From contig CM012954.1 of the NCBI GenBank assembly GCA_000181795.3, positions 7,115,238 through 7,179,237 of the forward strand: a DNA stretch of 64,000 nt, in the 5' to 3' direction. Both the position numbers and the translations under genes were made by a program. Below the pieces are notes generated by a model. It searched no databases. It had not been told where the DNA came from and saw nothing but the letters and a program-made list of their open reading frames with translations. This DNA comes from Trichinella spiralis (lineage: Eukaryota; Nematoda; Enoplea; Trichinellida; Trichinellidae). Below are positions 12,286 to 25,041 of this stretch, one piece after another. Positions within the stretch are counted from its first letter, which is position 1. Each line of letters starts with the position of its first letter.

Positions 12286-12412
12286 TGCGGTTCAACCACC
12301 AGTATAGCAGAATAAAACAAAATGTAATGAAACAAGGAAAAACACGTAGACTTACAGTAGGACAATTGGAAAACAAAGGTATTAATAAATGCGACTTGGT
12401 ATTAATCCACAA

Positions 12413-12730
12413 CAATTGTTCTCATATAGTGGGTCGCGACCCATTGGTGGGTCATGAGACGAATTTAGGTAGGTCGAGGATTTTGAGCCTCAAAATAGAA
12501 AAAAATAATGCAGGACACAAGGCGCCTGGGTCATCTGTCCTATGTTGTGATAAGGGCAACCCGTAAGGAAGCCCATTCTTCGCATGCGCCCAATTATGAA
12601 TAATTATATATTTGATAACACCTAAATGATCGAAGCTAATCAGCCTTTTGTGTTTATTGGAGCTAGGTGGGCTGCGAAAACTTTCTGTTTAAAAAGTGGA
12701 TTGTAGTCTAAAGAACTTTGGGAACCACTG
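12413..12730. mobile_element. Decayed non-autonomous hAT-type element (MITE-like)
   Basis: The right end reads CTTTGGGAACCACTG (12716-12730), the reverse complement of the CAGTGGTTCCCAAAG terminus typical of hAT elements. The left end (12413 on) reads CAATTGTTCTC then GTGGGTCGCGACCC, a degraded form of the same family's CAGTGGTTCTC...GGGTCGCGACC head. GGGTCGCGACCC at 12431-12442 is a perfect 12-base palindrome. The element is about 318 bp and has no transposase ORF. It sits upstream of FAU. A clear 8-bp target duplication is not visible. Confidence 0.6.
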
Positions 12731-13128
12731 ACACAGAATACTGTTACGGTTACAAAAATAAAATTTTACATTAAAAAATATTGTATTTTATATGAATTAC
12801 AAGTAATAAATAGTAAACAATGCCTAAAAACTTTTGACAAAATGGACACAAAGTGTGCATATAGAAAAGCAAAAGCGTATAAATTCACGAGTTTAATGCG
12901 CAGTGTGATTCATCATTCCTGATTCTGATTCCGCCTTCAAATCAGCGAAGCGTTTTTCTCGTCAATCTTTTGTTTAGCTTTTATCGGTGCATCCGTTAGT
13001 TTTTGTCTAATCGCGAAACTTCTACAAATTGCGAATCGCTATTTCACAAAACAGCTGCAGATAGTATAATTTTCAATCAAAACTATCATAACCAAGCAAT
13101 TTATTTTCATCTGAATTCACAATAAACC

Positions 13129-13383
13129 TCAAAAAGGTTTTTTTCGATATTTTGTTTTCACAGTCAGATGACATTTGCCTCCTTTTGGGCGGCAAAGTAC
13201 GGTGTTACAACCCGAACACGTGACAACTGTTTGAGCGTGAGAGAACACCGTTGTTATCTTGAAACACCCCTTGCACTTTATATCCATAAAGTAAGACTTC
13301 GGATGTGGAACCAATCGCTTCAATTTGCACTTTCTTTTCTCTTCTTCAGGATCAGGATGCAGCAAATCCTTTGCTAATGGCAT
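13129..13383 (-). CDS. RPS27: Ribosomal protein S27 (eS27)
   Basis: One coding exon of 84 aa, exactly the usual family length, beginning [18 protein letters not shown]. The four zinc ligands are in CKGC and CSGC of the C4 zinc ribbon. A small subunit ribosomal protein of the 40S beak/platform region. The start is the conserved MPLA; an acceptor (TTTCAG) nine bases upstream of the ATG shows a separate non-coding first exon. The ORF continues upstream only through that UTR and intron. Confidence 0.97.
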   Translation of the reverse strand: MPLAKDLLHPDPEEEKRKCKLKRLVPHPKSYFMDIKCKGCFKITTVFSHAQTVVTCSGCNTVLCRPKGGKCHLTVKTKYRKKPF

Positions 13384-14639
13384 GACGATACACTGAAACG
13401 AAAAACAATTCAGAATCACAAATTATATATATGGATTCAACATAGTGTTAAATGTTTTCAGAAAAAGTATTAACTTTTCATTACTTTACCCAATTTGAAT
13501 TTAATTTACATTCGTTAGTAACAAACCACATGATAAAATGCAATTTCCGTCTCTTACGATTAATAAACAACAAAGCACACTCATAAAATTAAACTAAAAT
13601 TTAATCGCATAAATTAAAAATACTTGCAAGCAATTGCTACTGAAAGGAAAAATTATTTAAAATAATAGAAAATAAAGGAAAAAAATCGTCAACTTTAGCA
13701 ACTAAGATGAGAACAAAGCAATTCCACGACTTACAGTCCACAATGTGAAAATCAGGAAGAATTATTTTATTTCTTGTTAAGAGATTTTATTTCTATCTAA
13801 AACTTAACATCAAATAATCCATTTCAGAAGTAAATTAAAATATAGATTTTTTTATTTTAAATAACATTTTGTCTAAGCTTATTAGTAACATTTAAATGGA
13901 ACTTATTAGTAACATTTAAAAGGAAAACTTTTTTTGATTATTATATTTAATAATTTATTTATGTTATTAAAGTGTTAATTTTTTTTATTATGAAGTTTAT
14001 TTCTAGAATTACCATTTGTTGTCCTTAATTAAATACAGGAGCTGCAGTCGTACTGTAATTATCAAATCACCCTCTATTCGAGTAGCTTAAGTAGTTTGAC
14101 AACAAATACTACGTGGGTAAGATAACGTTAGTTTTTAATTTTTTTTAATTTAGTACCGTACTTTTAAATTACGTTTACATTAAATAAAATATTCACTGCT
14201 GTTTATATTCTCATACATCCAAGCACTTATATTTGTCAAATAAATGGCTTAAGTCGTTTTTTATTCCAAAATACAAAACAAAATGTTGATACAATTTGTT
14301 TCATATGGATCGTTCTGTTCTGTTATTTATTCATTTTCATTTCTGCTTCGTTTGGTTGTGATGTTTACTAATTAACAACAAGCGTTTTACGAAACTCATG
14401 AAAAAACACAAATACATAATCTGCATTGCATATTTCTGCTGTATTTGTTCGGTGATTTATTTCAACTTCGCTTATTTATTTTGTACATAAGAATAATTCT
14501 GTTTTTATGATATGAAATGTGGAAATAATTGCTTTTTTGTTGATATACGGCGAAAACAAGGAACATAAAATCAAATTTTGATGAGTTTCATTTTAAAACT
14601 TAGCTTTCGACTCTTAGAATTTAGATAGATAGAACAACG
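13384..14639. other. Divergent intergenic region between RPS27 and DLST
   Basis: About 1.25 kb of AT-rich sequence serving as the shared upstream region of RPS27 (-) and DLST (+). The first exon of RPS27 should lie here. A short direct repeat (TTATTAGTAACATTTAAA) occurs twice at 13878-13920. I see no further gene. Confidence 0.5.
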
Positions 14640-16846
14640 ATGCTTACATTCACCAAGCGCTTCAGCTTGCTGTTTCGAACACTGACCAACTTACCAAAAC
14701 AGTACGTACAGGCTGTTTCAATTAAGGTTTGTCATTTTTTCGTAGTTGTGCATTTAATCATTTTACCTGCCTTATATTTTACCCATTAGAAAATCACATC
14801 CACAAGTGCGAAAGATGCCGTTATTCGAAAATGTGCCTTCGATCGTGGTTTGTTATTTTCTTAATGTATTTTTTCCATCTTCCTGTAATGTTTTTTTCCA
14901 ATTTCAATACTTTTTTCAAGTAAAAAATCGTTATTTAACTTCATACAATTTAGATATTTTGGATACCTTTGAACGAAGATGTATAATAAGTTTTCAAACT
15001 GTGTTTGAAAAGCGAAATTTTCATTTTTCTTCTATTCTTGGTATATTTATATTGGTTTGATGAGCAGTAGTCAATCGATCAAAACAGAAACAGTTGTTCA
15101 TTCATTTAAGGTGATAATATTCTCGATGTTGTGGGACCTCCTTTTCCTGAGTCGATCAGCGAAGGGGATATTCGATGGCTGAAACGTAATTTTCACTCAA
15201 ATGTTTTTGACAAGATCGCCAATTTCAGTGTGAAATTATATTTTTCCAGAAAAAGGTGATTACGTGGAAGTGGATGAATTAATAGCTGAAATCGAGACCG
15301 ACAAAACTAGCGTAGAAGTGCGTGCTCCGCACAGCGGTATTATCACAGAAATTCTGATTCCAGACGGCGAGAAAGTCATTGCTAAGCAGCTTCTTTCACG
15401 TCTGGACGTATCTGGTAAATGATGAACTTCGGGTGCAAAAATTTTTTCCAATGGCAAATCTATCTTGAATTGCTTCAAATTTAGCACCAGCTCCTGATGG
15501 TAAGGCCTCTTCAGTTCCTCAGCCGCCTCCACCACCCACTGCTGCTCCAACTCCGACAGCGGCAGCTCATCCAGCTGAAAGAACAACCATCACTACTCCA
15601 TCTCCACCCCCACCTCCCCCTCCACTTTCGACATACGTTCCTTCGGGGGTATCTTCGGTAGAACAACAGCAACAACGCACCGATATAGTTGGCATTCGTA
15701 CAGAGCACAGGGTTAGTGTGAAAAATGAACATTTTCTTTTCGCAAATTGCAATCTGTTCAGTGTGATGAATTCAGGTGAAAATTAACCGCATGCGTTCCA
15801 GAATTGGTCAACGTCTCAGGGATGCAGTGAACACCTTTGTAATGCTGACCACGTTCAACGAAGTCGACATGAGGTATACATATATATATATTTATTTATT
15901 TCTTTATTTATTGTTGCTGCTTTTCATTTCTTTCGGTCTTTTGTTGCAGTGCTTTGATGGAAATGCGTAAACGACACAACGAGCAGTTTCAAAAAAAGCA
16001 TGGCGTTAAGTTGGGCTTGATGTCGCCGTTCATCAAAGCAGCCTCTTATGCTTTGATTGAACAGCCAGTTGTTAATGCTGGTTAGTATATTATGGCAAGT
16101 TGCTGTTTTGCCTTTCTTTCCAATGCTCAAGCAATGCTATTGCAGTGATTGATGAAAGCGAGATTGTGTATCGTCATTTCGTGGATATCAGCGTGGCGGT
16201 GGCAAGCGAACGGGTGAGTAGTGGCAATAATGATGATGTTGAAAATCGCCAGAAATAATACTTTTACATTTTTAAAATTTCTCTTCAGGGTTTAGTAGTT
16301 CCAGTGATTCGAAACGTCGAGTCGATGTCCTATGCAGAGGTTGAAAAAGCAATTGCACAATATGCAAAATTGGCAAGTGTTATTGTTATCTTCTTCTTCT
16401 TCTTCTTCTTGTAATTTGTACTTACGTATATGTGTGTATGTTGCTTTCATTTTCAGGCTCGAGAAAATCGTTTAGCAATTGAAGATATGGCCGGCGGTAC
16501 GTTCACCGTTTCTAACGGAGGAGTGTTCGGTTCGCTGTTCAGCACGCCGATCATCAATCCACCTCAGTCAGCCATTCTCGGTCTGCATGCAATAAACGAC
16601 AAGCCAGTTGTAGTTAACGGGAAAGTATACATATAAATATATTTATATTTATACGTATATATTGTTGTCTATATCTGAAAATAATTTCATCACTATTCCC
16701 TTATTCAACAGATCGAGATTCGTCCAATGATGTACATCGCGTTGACTTATGATCATCGCCTGATCGACGGCCGTGAAGCGGTGACGTTTTTGCGAAAAAT
16801 CAAACTTGCAATTGAAGATCCGACTATCATGCTATTGAACTTGTAG
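14640..16846 (+). CDS. DLST: Dihydrolipoyllysine succinyltransferase, E2 of 2-oxoglutarate dehydrogenase
   Basis: Eleven exons: 14640..14726, 14790..14847, 15111..15185, 15250..15414, 15485..15711, 15776..15873, 15950..16080, 16146..16213, 16289..16372, 16457..16624, 16712..16846, giving 431 aa. A basic mitochondrial presequence is followed by a lipoyl domain with the lipoylated Lys92 in ETDKTS. A Pro/Ala/Thr-rich linker with seven consecutive prolines comes next, then the catalytic domain. Its motifs are [32 protein letters not shown] and [11 protein letters not shown] (His402, Asp406). As in other animal DLST, no E1/E3-binding domain is seen. It transfers succinyl groups to CoA in the TCA cycle. 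The intron 16373..16456 uses a GC donor; GT alternatives break the frame. Confidence 0.96.
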
Positions 16847-17705
16847 ATTATATTACCTGAAATACTTATCAAAATATAAATGTTAGACATCCACCACTAG
16901 AGTTCTGACTGCTGCTTCTCTGTCTGTCATTTCAAATTTAATTCTTCCTCTTCTTATGCTGCACTCTTTGCAAACAGAAAGAAAGAAAGAACATTACTGA
17001 TTCAGTCAATCAACCACACCTTACGTACATATACGTAAAACATGTACGTATATTATGGTTGTTTGATGTTAAATCGAAAAAGCATATTCTGGTAAATCTT
17101 TTTCTCTCGAAAAGTGAAAAATAATAAAATTACAGAATTACATACGAGCTAACAAAAAAAAAAACCTTTAAACGACGCGAACATTTGTGAAGAACACGCC
17201 TGTAACCAACGTATGTCATTGATAACCAACCAACCGTCCACTGGATAATAAATACAATGTACTGAAAGTTGAAATGGTTAGCAAGCTGAAGCAAAATTAA
17301 GAGTTTATATATATTAAAAAAAGGAATCAAACAAAACATAGGCAAAGCAGAAAATAAATATGAATTATTATTATTCAACCGACTATTTGGAAAAGCACGT
17401 TCAGTCTGGCCATGTTTAGTAGCAACTAATCGAGCAAGCAACGCTTGCAAAAATGACAAAGAATGAAAAATCGGATTCTTTTCGTTGAATTAAACAATTA
17501 AAAAAATAATAAATAAATAAATAAATAAAACAAAACAAAAAACAAACCAACAGAGAAACAAAAAGGCTGCGTTGCCTGAGCGTGATGTGAACTATGGGAT
17601 GGATGGGTGAGCGAGTTCAGCCGTTGGTTGTAGTTCGTTGCAGCAGTAGCAAAGTTGAATTAATATTATCATGAATAGAAAATTAATTAATTAATTAAAC
17701 CAAAG
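16847..17705. other. Convergent 3' intergenic region (DLST / SPRED)
   Basis: This region holds the 3' UTRs of DLST and SPRED. Contents are A-rich simple sequence including (AATA)n near 17505-17530 and a GAAAGAAAGAAAG tract near 16977. No coding exon is recognised. Confidence 0.5.
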
Positions 17706-20700
17706 TCAAATTGGCGGTAGGCTGGTCACCGTTCGGCCAACCGGTCGATGTCTAGCGCCGAGCAAAAATCGACGTCGACATCGATGTTGGCAAAACTTCA
17801 ACGGAAAATAGCACCACAAGCATGGAACAAACAACGACAACAATGCGAACAACATCCAACGGATGCAATGATGTCTTGGATGGTTGCCGTGATTATTGGT
17901 GTCATTAGCGTGATCGTTGCTGTTGTTGTCGTCCTCATCGACGTTGATTTCGTTGCAAGAGCATGGCCAATGGAACCAACCGCTCAAGGATGATCGTTGG
18001 TCAGTCGACGTTGGATCTTTGCAACCACAAATATACAAAACGCAATTGAAACACCAAAAACAAGACACTCTATGACAAGCCAATACAATGAAATAAATTT
18101 TTCACAATAACTACAATAGAATAAAATTACTTTTGCACCAAGGATTCAAATGGATCTGGAGCAGCTGGACAAACACCAGGCACGTTCTGGTCAACCAAGT
18201 AAAAACGCTTACAATAACAGCATTGTTCCCGTTGGACGAAATCTTTCAACAAGCCCTGAGTATCTTTTTCTTGCTGTCGTTGTCGCTGTTGCTGCTGCTG
18301 CTGCTGCTGCTTTTGTTGGTGTTGGTGTTGCTGATGATGTGCTGATGCTGTAGATGAGGGTAAAAGAGGCTTCAACACATGACCAAATGATGATTCACAT
18401 CTGTTCTGCTGGGATAACGTTGACAAAGAGGTATCAGCTGAACAAGTCTGCATTGTCGAAACCGTCGCGTAACAGTTGGACGACTGACAAACACTACGAC
18501 GATGATAGTGACCGCAAGAGATCAACTGTTCACCCAAGGATACGCAATGTTTGGCGCAATTTCCGGATTTGCATTTCTTTTTGGACATGCTTCTACTTGG
18601 AAAAAAATCCTAAAACCAAAATCAAAAATGTGAATAAGAATAATAAAAAATAAAAAAAATAATAAATGAAATATTTACTTGACTAGAGGAGCTGTGACTG
18701 TTGAACAATTTCAAAAAAGCACGTCTCCTGAACGATGATTTGCCATTGGTTTTCAGCTTCGCCGCCGCTGACTCTGCAGCATTGTTGCTTTCTTTGAAGC
18801 TGACCGCGGAAGCAAAAGAAAACGGATTCGAAGCAAAAGGTGTCGTGAACAAGCGTCCAGTGCAGGATGACGATTTTCCAGCTTCGAACGTGCCCGTCAT
18901 TTGCAGCGCACTGACCGATGGCGACGTCTTCAACGGATATGCACTGCATGCATTCTTTGCGGACGGGCCGGCATTGATGGAACTCTGCGATCTGCACAAC
19001 GCCGATTTCGACATAAAACCTGGAATACTGCGCACCACCGGATAACGTTGAGCACCTGAGACTGGAGGCTCGCGGCCAAGAGGTAATTCAATAGGCTTGA
19101 AAAAGTGCAAAATGAACCAGACGATTAATACTAGGTAATTAACAATAATTAATGAACAAACCATGAAAACGTCGTCTTCGAGTTCATCTTCGAAATACGA
19201 TTCTCCAGAACCTAAATCATCAAATTTCAATATCCTTCAATACAATTGCAATAATCCTAAAACACTACACTACATCGAATTTTCACATTTTTTACATCAT
19301 AAGATATAGTGAGATTAATTACATAAACGACAACTCGGCAATATCTTCACGACATTAGCACAAATTACGCTATTATTAATCACTTCTGTCTGCTTATCAG
19401 TAAAACAAAAGAAACTGCACAAAGCAAGAAGAAAGAAAGAAAGAAAAAGAAAAGCAAACTACACATGCATCAAAATTAATTGATTCAAATTGCACCGTTA
19501 ATTGACTTTTTCAAAAGAAGTGAAATAAAATTTAAAAAATTTACTTCTTCAAGCCAATTTTCGATAGCTGAAATCTTTAAATGCTTCAATATATTTTATC
19601 CGATCGATACAACAACTTTCAATTAAACGTTAAATTTCATTGTTCATTTAAAAGTGAAACTTAAATTGCGCATGTTTAAAATTCTATAAAAAAAAGAACT
19701 CACAAAATGAAAACTGAACAATAGCTGCACCGTAAATAAACCCAATAACATCGGTGGCTAGCAATTTCAAATGAAACATTCAAACAAACTGTATTTTATA
19801 GCTGGTTAGCTAGCAAGCTATAGATATTGCGTGCATAGTGAAGCTTCATCAATTGCATATATATGCAGCAAGAACTGTAACTAAAACCTACCGTCTTCCT
19901 TGTCATTTACAAATCTTTGAAATTGTAAAAATTAAAATTGATTAAAAAAAACAAACAAAGCGTGATTAAACTAATTAGAAAACAAATACGCTTGTAATGA
20001 ATACTTATTTGAAACAAAAAAACATCCATTTCCTATACAACAAAAGATATGTGCACGACATGTGGAGAAATAGATTAAAAACTAAAGAATTATAATAAAT
20101 CAGATCAAAAAAAAGAAAAGAAAAAATTTTTTTCATATAATTACTAGATTTGCTTTGACGACTGACGTGTTCTACGGCCTTCTGCAACTTGCATCGAAAT
20201 TTGCAAGCATCAGAGCTAAGCAAAAACTTCAGCCCGAATCGGTTGGAGCCAATTTGCCATGATTGGAATGTCGGCATCACTTGGTACGAGTTGACATCAC
20301 CCGGAAGACGGAGATGAAGCAAAACCTAGAATGAAAAATAGCAACAAAATTTTTAATTGCAATTTGAAATGTTAATCGACTGAAGCAAAGGAAAAAACTA
20401 AAGAAAAAATAAGCATGATTTATAATACTTGATAAGGTAATTAATTGATGCTTGTATTTTCGTTCAAATAAAACATCATATACAAACACGCATCTACAAA
20501 CCAATCACTGCTGATATAATATAAATAGCATTGAATGCGAATGCTTATAAATTGTTTTAAAATAGTTTGCAATTTTGAATAATCTCTAAGATGAAGTAGA
20601 ATGAATAAACAAACAAAACAAATAAAAAGGCCATATAGAAAAATGTTTCAAGATTTTAGAAGAAATTAGAGAAATTCGATCAAGTAAAATTTCCCTTTCA

Positions 20701-22517
20701 CAGTGGAAAACGATCAATTGCTAAATAAGTCGCCCTGGTCGCGCTGAGCTAATCAAATCACGTCAGACCGGAAAGCGTTGATCAGACAAGCTGGCTAGAA
20801 ATAGCTTTGCTTATTTCACCTTATCCACATGCCATCGCATGTGAACATCTTGCATTCGATTGTAAAATTGCAACTTTCAATTGGTGAAATGAAAAATTTT
20901 CTACAAAACCACAAAACTCCACACTGACCACGCCCCAGTCCCAGAAAAACCATGAACAAAACCCATACAAGTGAGACATGGAAAACATTTTTCACAACTT
21001 GAATCAATTTATCAATTAAATAAATTATAAATAAGAAAAAACCAAATTATATTCGACAGTAATGTTTCATCATTTCACTTCTTCATTCATATGTGACCAC
21101 AAGAATGGAAAACAATAAAATATTATTTTACATATAAATTAAGAAACGATACATACATACATATGAAGAAAAGAATTTCATTCAAAATTGACCTATTAAA
21201 TCAATGTACAGCAATATCCATTAGCGGGCCAATTGAAATTGTAAAACTTCACTGAGCCAGAAAATTGCAGACTATTTCTAGAAGCAACTAATCAGCCTGC
21301 CGCCTGGCCCAAAAAGCACTTTACTGGAAGAAAAAAAAGGTGACAAGGTGTTGCATATCATTAAACATGACAATACAGCTCAATAAAAAGGTGAATTTTG
21401 TAAAAAGAAAAAGCACAACAAAGAGTTCAGTTGGCCAAAAATGTATTTATTCCATTCAATGGAAAAAACCTTTCATTCATTCACAATTCAACTAAATTGA
21501 ATAGCAAACATCTGCTCCACTGACAACAACTATTCTACTCGATTAGAATCTTTATCAAATATCTTATAATCAGTTTCATAATTAAGATTTATTATCCTTA
21601 TGAATTTATTATTATTTGGTACCTTTCATTAAAGTATAATTTTTGCATTTGTAATTTGTATATAATCATAAAAAGCCTTTGCCAGGATCAACAATAAACA
21701 ATGACTGCACTGCTTGCACAAATTAATAAATAAACTCTTCTACCAAAAGCATTTTCAAATTTGACTGCATTCCTGAATCGTGTTGATAAATTACAAATTT
21801 ATGAAATTAATCATTTCACACTGACAAATGCATTTTTCCATGCCAGCTTTGAAAAGTTTCACAGAAGAGAATAGAATAAAATAAAATAAATTAAACATAG
21901 TCTATTCAGCTGAAGCTAACAGATTGAAAAACCAAAAGTGCAACCCAGCTATGCTTTGAAAAATTAAATCTAATTATAAACGCGACACCAAACAGAACAA
22001 AAACACAGATGAATAAAAAATAAAAACAAATTCAAGCGTACCTTTTTATCTTCAATACGCTTGCCACTGATCCAATATTCATATCGGATACCACTGACAG
22101 ACAATGGTCGGTATCCGTTGCATTGATCACCTTCGGTCGACCCGCGCTCCGTGTAGCCGTAGTGCAACTTTTGTTTGATGCTCAATTCGGACAAGCCGCC
22201 ACCTTCCAAAGGATACCAGCCACAGTACTTTTCGTCCCATCCCATAATCTGCGCAGGCACCATAGTCAAAGTTTCACCGGCAGAACTGAAATAATAATTT
22301 TTAAGTGATAAATAAAGCAGAAAGAAAAAAAAAGAAAAGCAACAAGTAGGAGTAACACAATTTGAAGAGGTCGGTCAATTAATGCCGACAGTTGATATAT
22401 ATCTATATATATTTCAATGTATTTATTCTGTGTCTGTGAAGATAAGAATTATAAAAAAAACTTGGGAAAAGAGTTAAATTTCTAATTTTACCCGTCAAGT
22501 GTTGCTGAATCAATCAT
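17706..22517 (-). CDS. SPRED: Sprouty-related EVH1 domain protein (SPRED)
   Basis: Seven coding exons: complement(17706..18069, 18131..18609, 18679..19095, 19162..19211, 20145..20325, 22042..22285, 22492..22517), 586 aa. Residues about 13-145 are an EVH1 domain (GWYPLEGGGLSELS, ISGKRIEDK, MPTFQSWQIGSNRFGLKF). A Ser/Ala-rich middle follows. The C-terminal Sprouty domain starts at CCYCKRFYLVDQNVPGVC, continues with VSCFWCFNC and CIRWMLFALLSLFVPCLWC, and is palmitoylated and membrane-bound in relatives. SPRED brings neurofibromin to the membrane to restrain Ras-ERK signalling. Oddities are a polyglutamine run coded near 18282-18311, an extra seven-cysteine cluster before it, and an Asp/Asn/His insert inside the Sprouty domain. 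The protein is longer than vertebrate SPREDs (about 410-440 aa). Confidence 0.93.
18282..18311 (-). repeat. (CAG)n polyglutamine repeat in SPRED
   Basis: Near-perfect CTG/CAG triplets on the coding minus strand encode a glutamine run between the extra cysteine cluster and the Sprouty domain. A length polymorphism is likely. Confidence 0.85.
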
Positions 22518-25041
22518 GTGTGAATGAAGTGAAGAAGGTTCATCGTTTGGCTTTTCCAGTGGTGCGTTTCCGCAGATGAATGCTGTTGGCCGTCAGAGGA
22601 TGGGAACTTTGGAAAAAAAAGTGGCCAAGCAAAGGAAGAAGCAAGAAAAAGTTGAACAACACAAACAACAACAAAAACAAAAAGTTGGGTTTGATTTCGA
22701 TGCTCCTGTTTTCAGAGCGAAAAATTAAGCGCCCGACTAGCTCTAGCAAGCTTCTGCTTGGACGACCAATCGCCCAAGCAAGCTAACGAAGCGCAAAATC
22801 GAACGGTGAAAATATATTCCATTCAGCAACACCAATCGCGTTTGCCACAACTAAACGGAAGCGTGAATTCTTTCCATTCATCGAATGCGCCCAGCCTCGA
22901 TCTCATTCATTCGTTTCCTCAGTCAGCATCGGCTTTTTCCTCACCACACGAACGAACTCAGATCAGAGCGATCAGAAAAAATCGATCAATCGACCTCTGT
23001 AAGCTCTCAAACAATTAACAACAAATCCGAGCCAGTGCGGCAAAAACCACCAACTCTTAACACCATTCACTCGCTCGCTGAACTAACTATGCAAAACGAC
23101 GACTCAATGAAATACTTACTGTACAATAATAATCAAGGTTCACAAAAGCGGTAACTCAAAACAACCCATTTATATGTGTAATATATTTTTCATTTATATT
23201 AATTTCAAAATAAAATTCTATTAACAACTGCAACTTTTTATAATTAAATTTTTTCCCCATTCTTAGACATACAAATGCAATCATAAAATACAGTAAGAAT
23301 GAGAAATATTTTTTCAACCATAAATGTGTCAAATTTTATTTAAACCAGTTTCTTGTTGTTAAATTATGCCAACTAGGACTTTTTCAAGATGCTAAATTTA
23401 AATATTTGTTTTATTACATTTCACAATTAAAATGTGATCACCACTTCGATGAGTTCAATTTTGATCATCTAATAATGATAATAATGTTCCAATTGTACAA
23501 TTGAAAATTCAAAATTCAATCTTTTTCAATAAATGTAAACTAATTTCCAAGTATAGAATGCCAGAATGGGAACGGTTGCGCAAAGAGTTTGAAATATTTT
23601 TACAGTTTCAAACAATTCAATGTTGAGATCATCTGCAAATACAATTTATAGCAATAGAACATCGGTGAAGACGTTCGTTAGCAAACACAGATAACAGTTG
23701 CCGTAATGAATAAACAAATCTCGGATGATGGACACATTAAAATCTCTTTCTTACACATTACAACAGGATGATGTTGGAGAAATAACTGTGCACAAAAACA
23801 ATGTGCTTCTTTCTCACTTTGTTTTATGAAATGAAGTTCGCAGTAAAATGACTTCGAAATATCAAAAGAACAAAACAAAAAATATTTGAATTGACATGTT
23901 CTTTGTTTTTTCCTCGCTTTCATCTGCAGCTGTTTAACAGAGAGAATCGATCATTTATAATAATAACTGAGCTGAGCAATTCATGCATTTATTTCAAAGC
24001 CTCATACAGACGACGTTGCTGAACGAGTGCTTTTCTCCCAAGCAAATCGAATCACTTGTTTGCATAATTCGCTGAAAGCAATTTTAATAAACAGCACGCA
24101 GAATGCGAGTTGTTTGAAATTTGAATTAAGCTCTGAAAGGAGAAACTTTGAAAAAAAATGAAAAAACACATTCACAGCGCAAATTATTCCACTCCACTTC
24201 ACTTATCAATATGATTTTGTAATTGTAAGCTTCAGCTTGAGAAAAACATTTTTCAAATCTAATCATAAAAAACATTTTCCTTACCCAACCTGTTCATAAC
24301 ATACGGCGGTGGTGAAAAATTGACGAGAATTACATATACTAAGCGTTAACAACATCGCATTTTTTTGCATTTCAATCAAACACAACAAAACAAAACAGCG
24401 CACAATAAACGGTGTCTAATTATGCAAGCAAGGTCTGACTATCGTAACAAACTGATGGTTAAGAATAAATGACATTTCTGTTCAATATTTTCTCATAATG
24501 CGTTGTTATTTCTAAAAATAATAAAATGATAAGTGATATTACAGTTTGAAATAATGGAATAAAATACCAAACTCTGTTAAATGGAACATATTTAGTTTTG
24601 TTTCTGATGAATTAATTTATCCATTTGTTGCTGCTGACTGTTTCTTCAGAAAACGATACAACAATTCTACAAAAAAAAATCCATCCTGCAAAATGTTCAA
24701 CTAATTATCAGTATTCATCGCGGTTTCTTCATCACTGGTTGTTATTTCTGTTTCAGTTCTTCATCTCGCTATTCAAGTTCAAAAATTTAATAAACAACTA
24801 AATCATCCATATTACACTGAAAAACAAGAACACGTTGGATAATTTAAAAATAGAAAAAAAGACGTTTCTGTACTCGTCAAAATTCTTCACAGCCAAAAGC
24901 ATGAAAAAGAAAAAAAATTTACAAAATACAAATCGATAACATGCGACTGAAAAGTTATTATGCAAGGCTGCAGAAGACATGGCACGAGCAAGAGCACAAA
25001 TATATGGAGAATAATTAACATAAAAGAGAAGAAATAAATGG
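22518..25041. other. Upstream region of SPRED and 3' flank of the MAPKBP1/WDR62-like gene
   Basis: The first 640 bases (22518-23160) are clearly less AT-rich than their surroundings and are open on the plus strand. I take them as SPRED promoter and 5' UTR, with a possible UTR donor (GTGAGG) near 22945. The rest is AT-rich with no exon that I can support, up to the 3' end of the next minus-strand gene. Confidence 0.4.

Noticed and set aside
18133-19045. Plus-strand ORFs of 67-114 aa
   Set aside because: They are antisense to SPRED exons; the leucine and valine runs are the reverse reading of the polyglutamine repeat.
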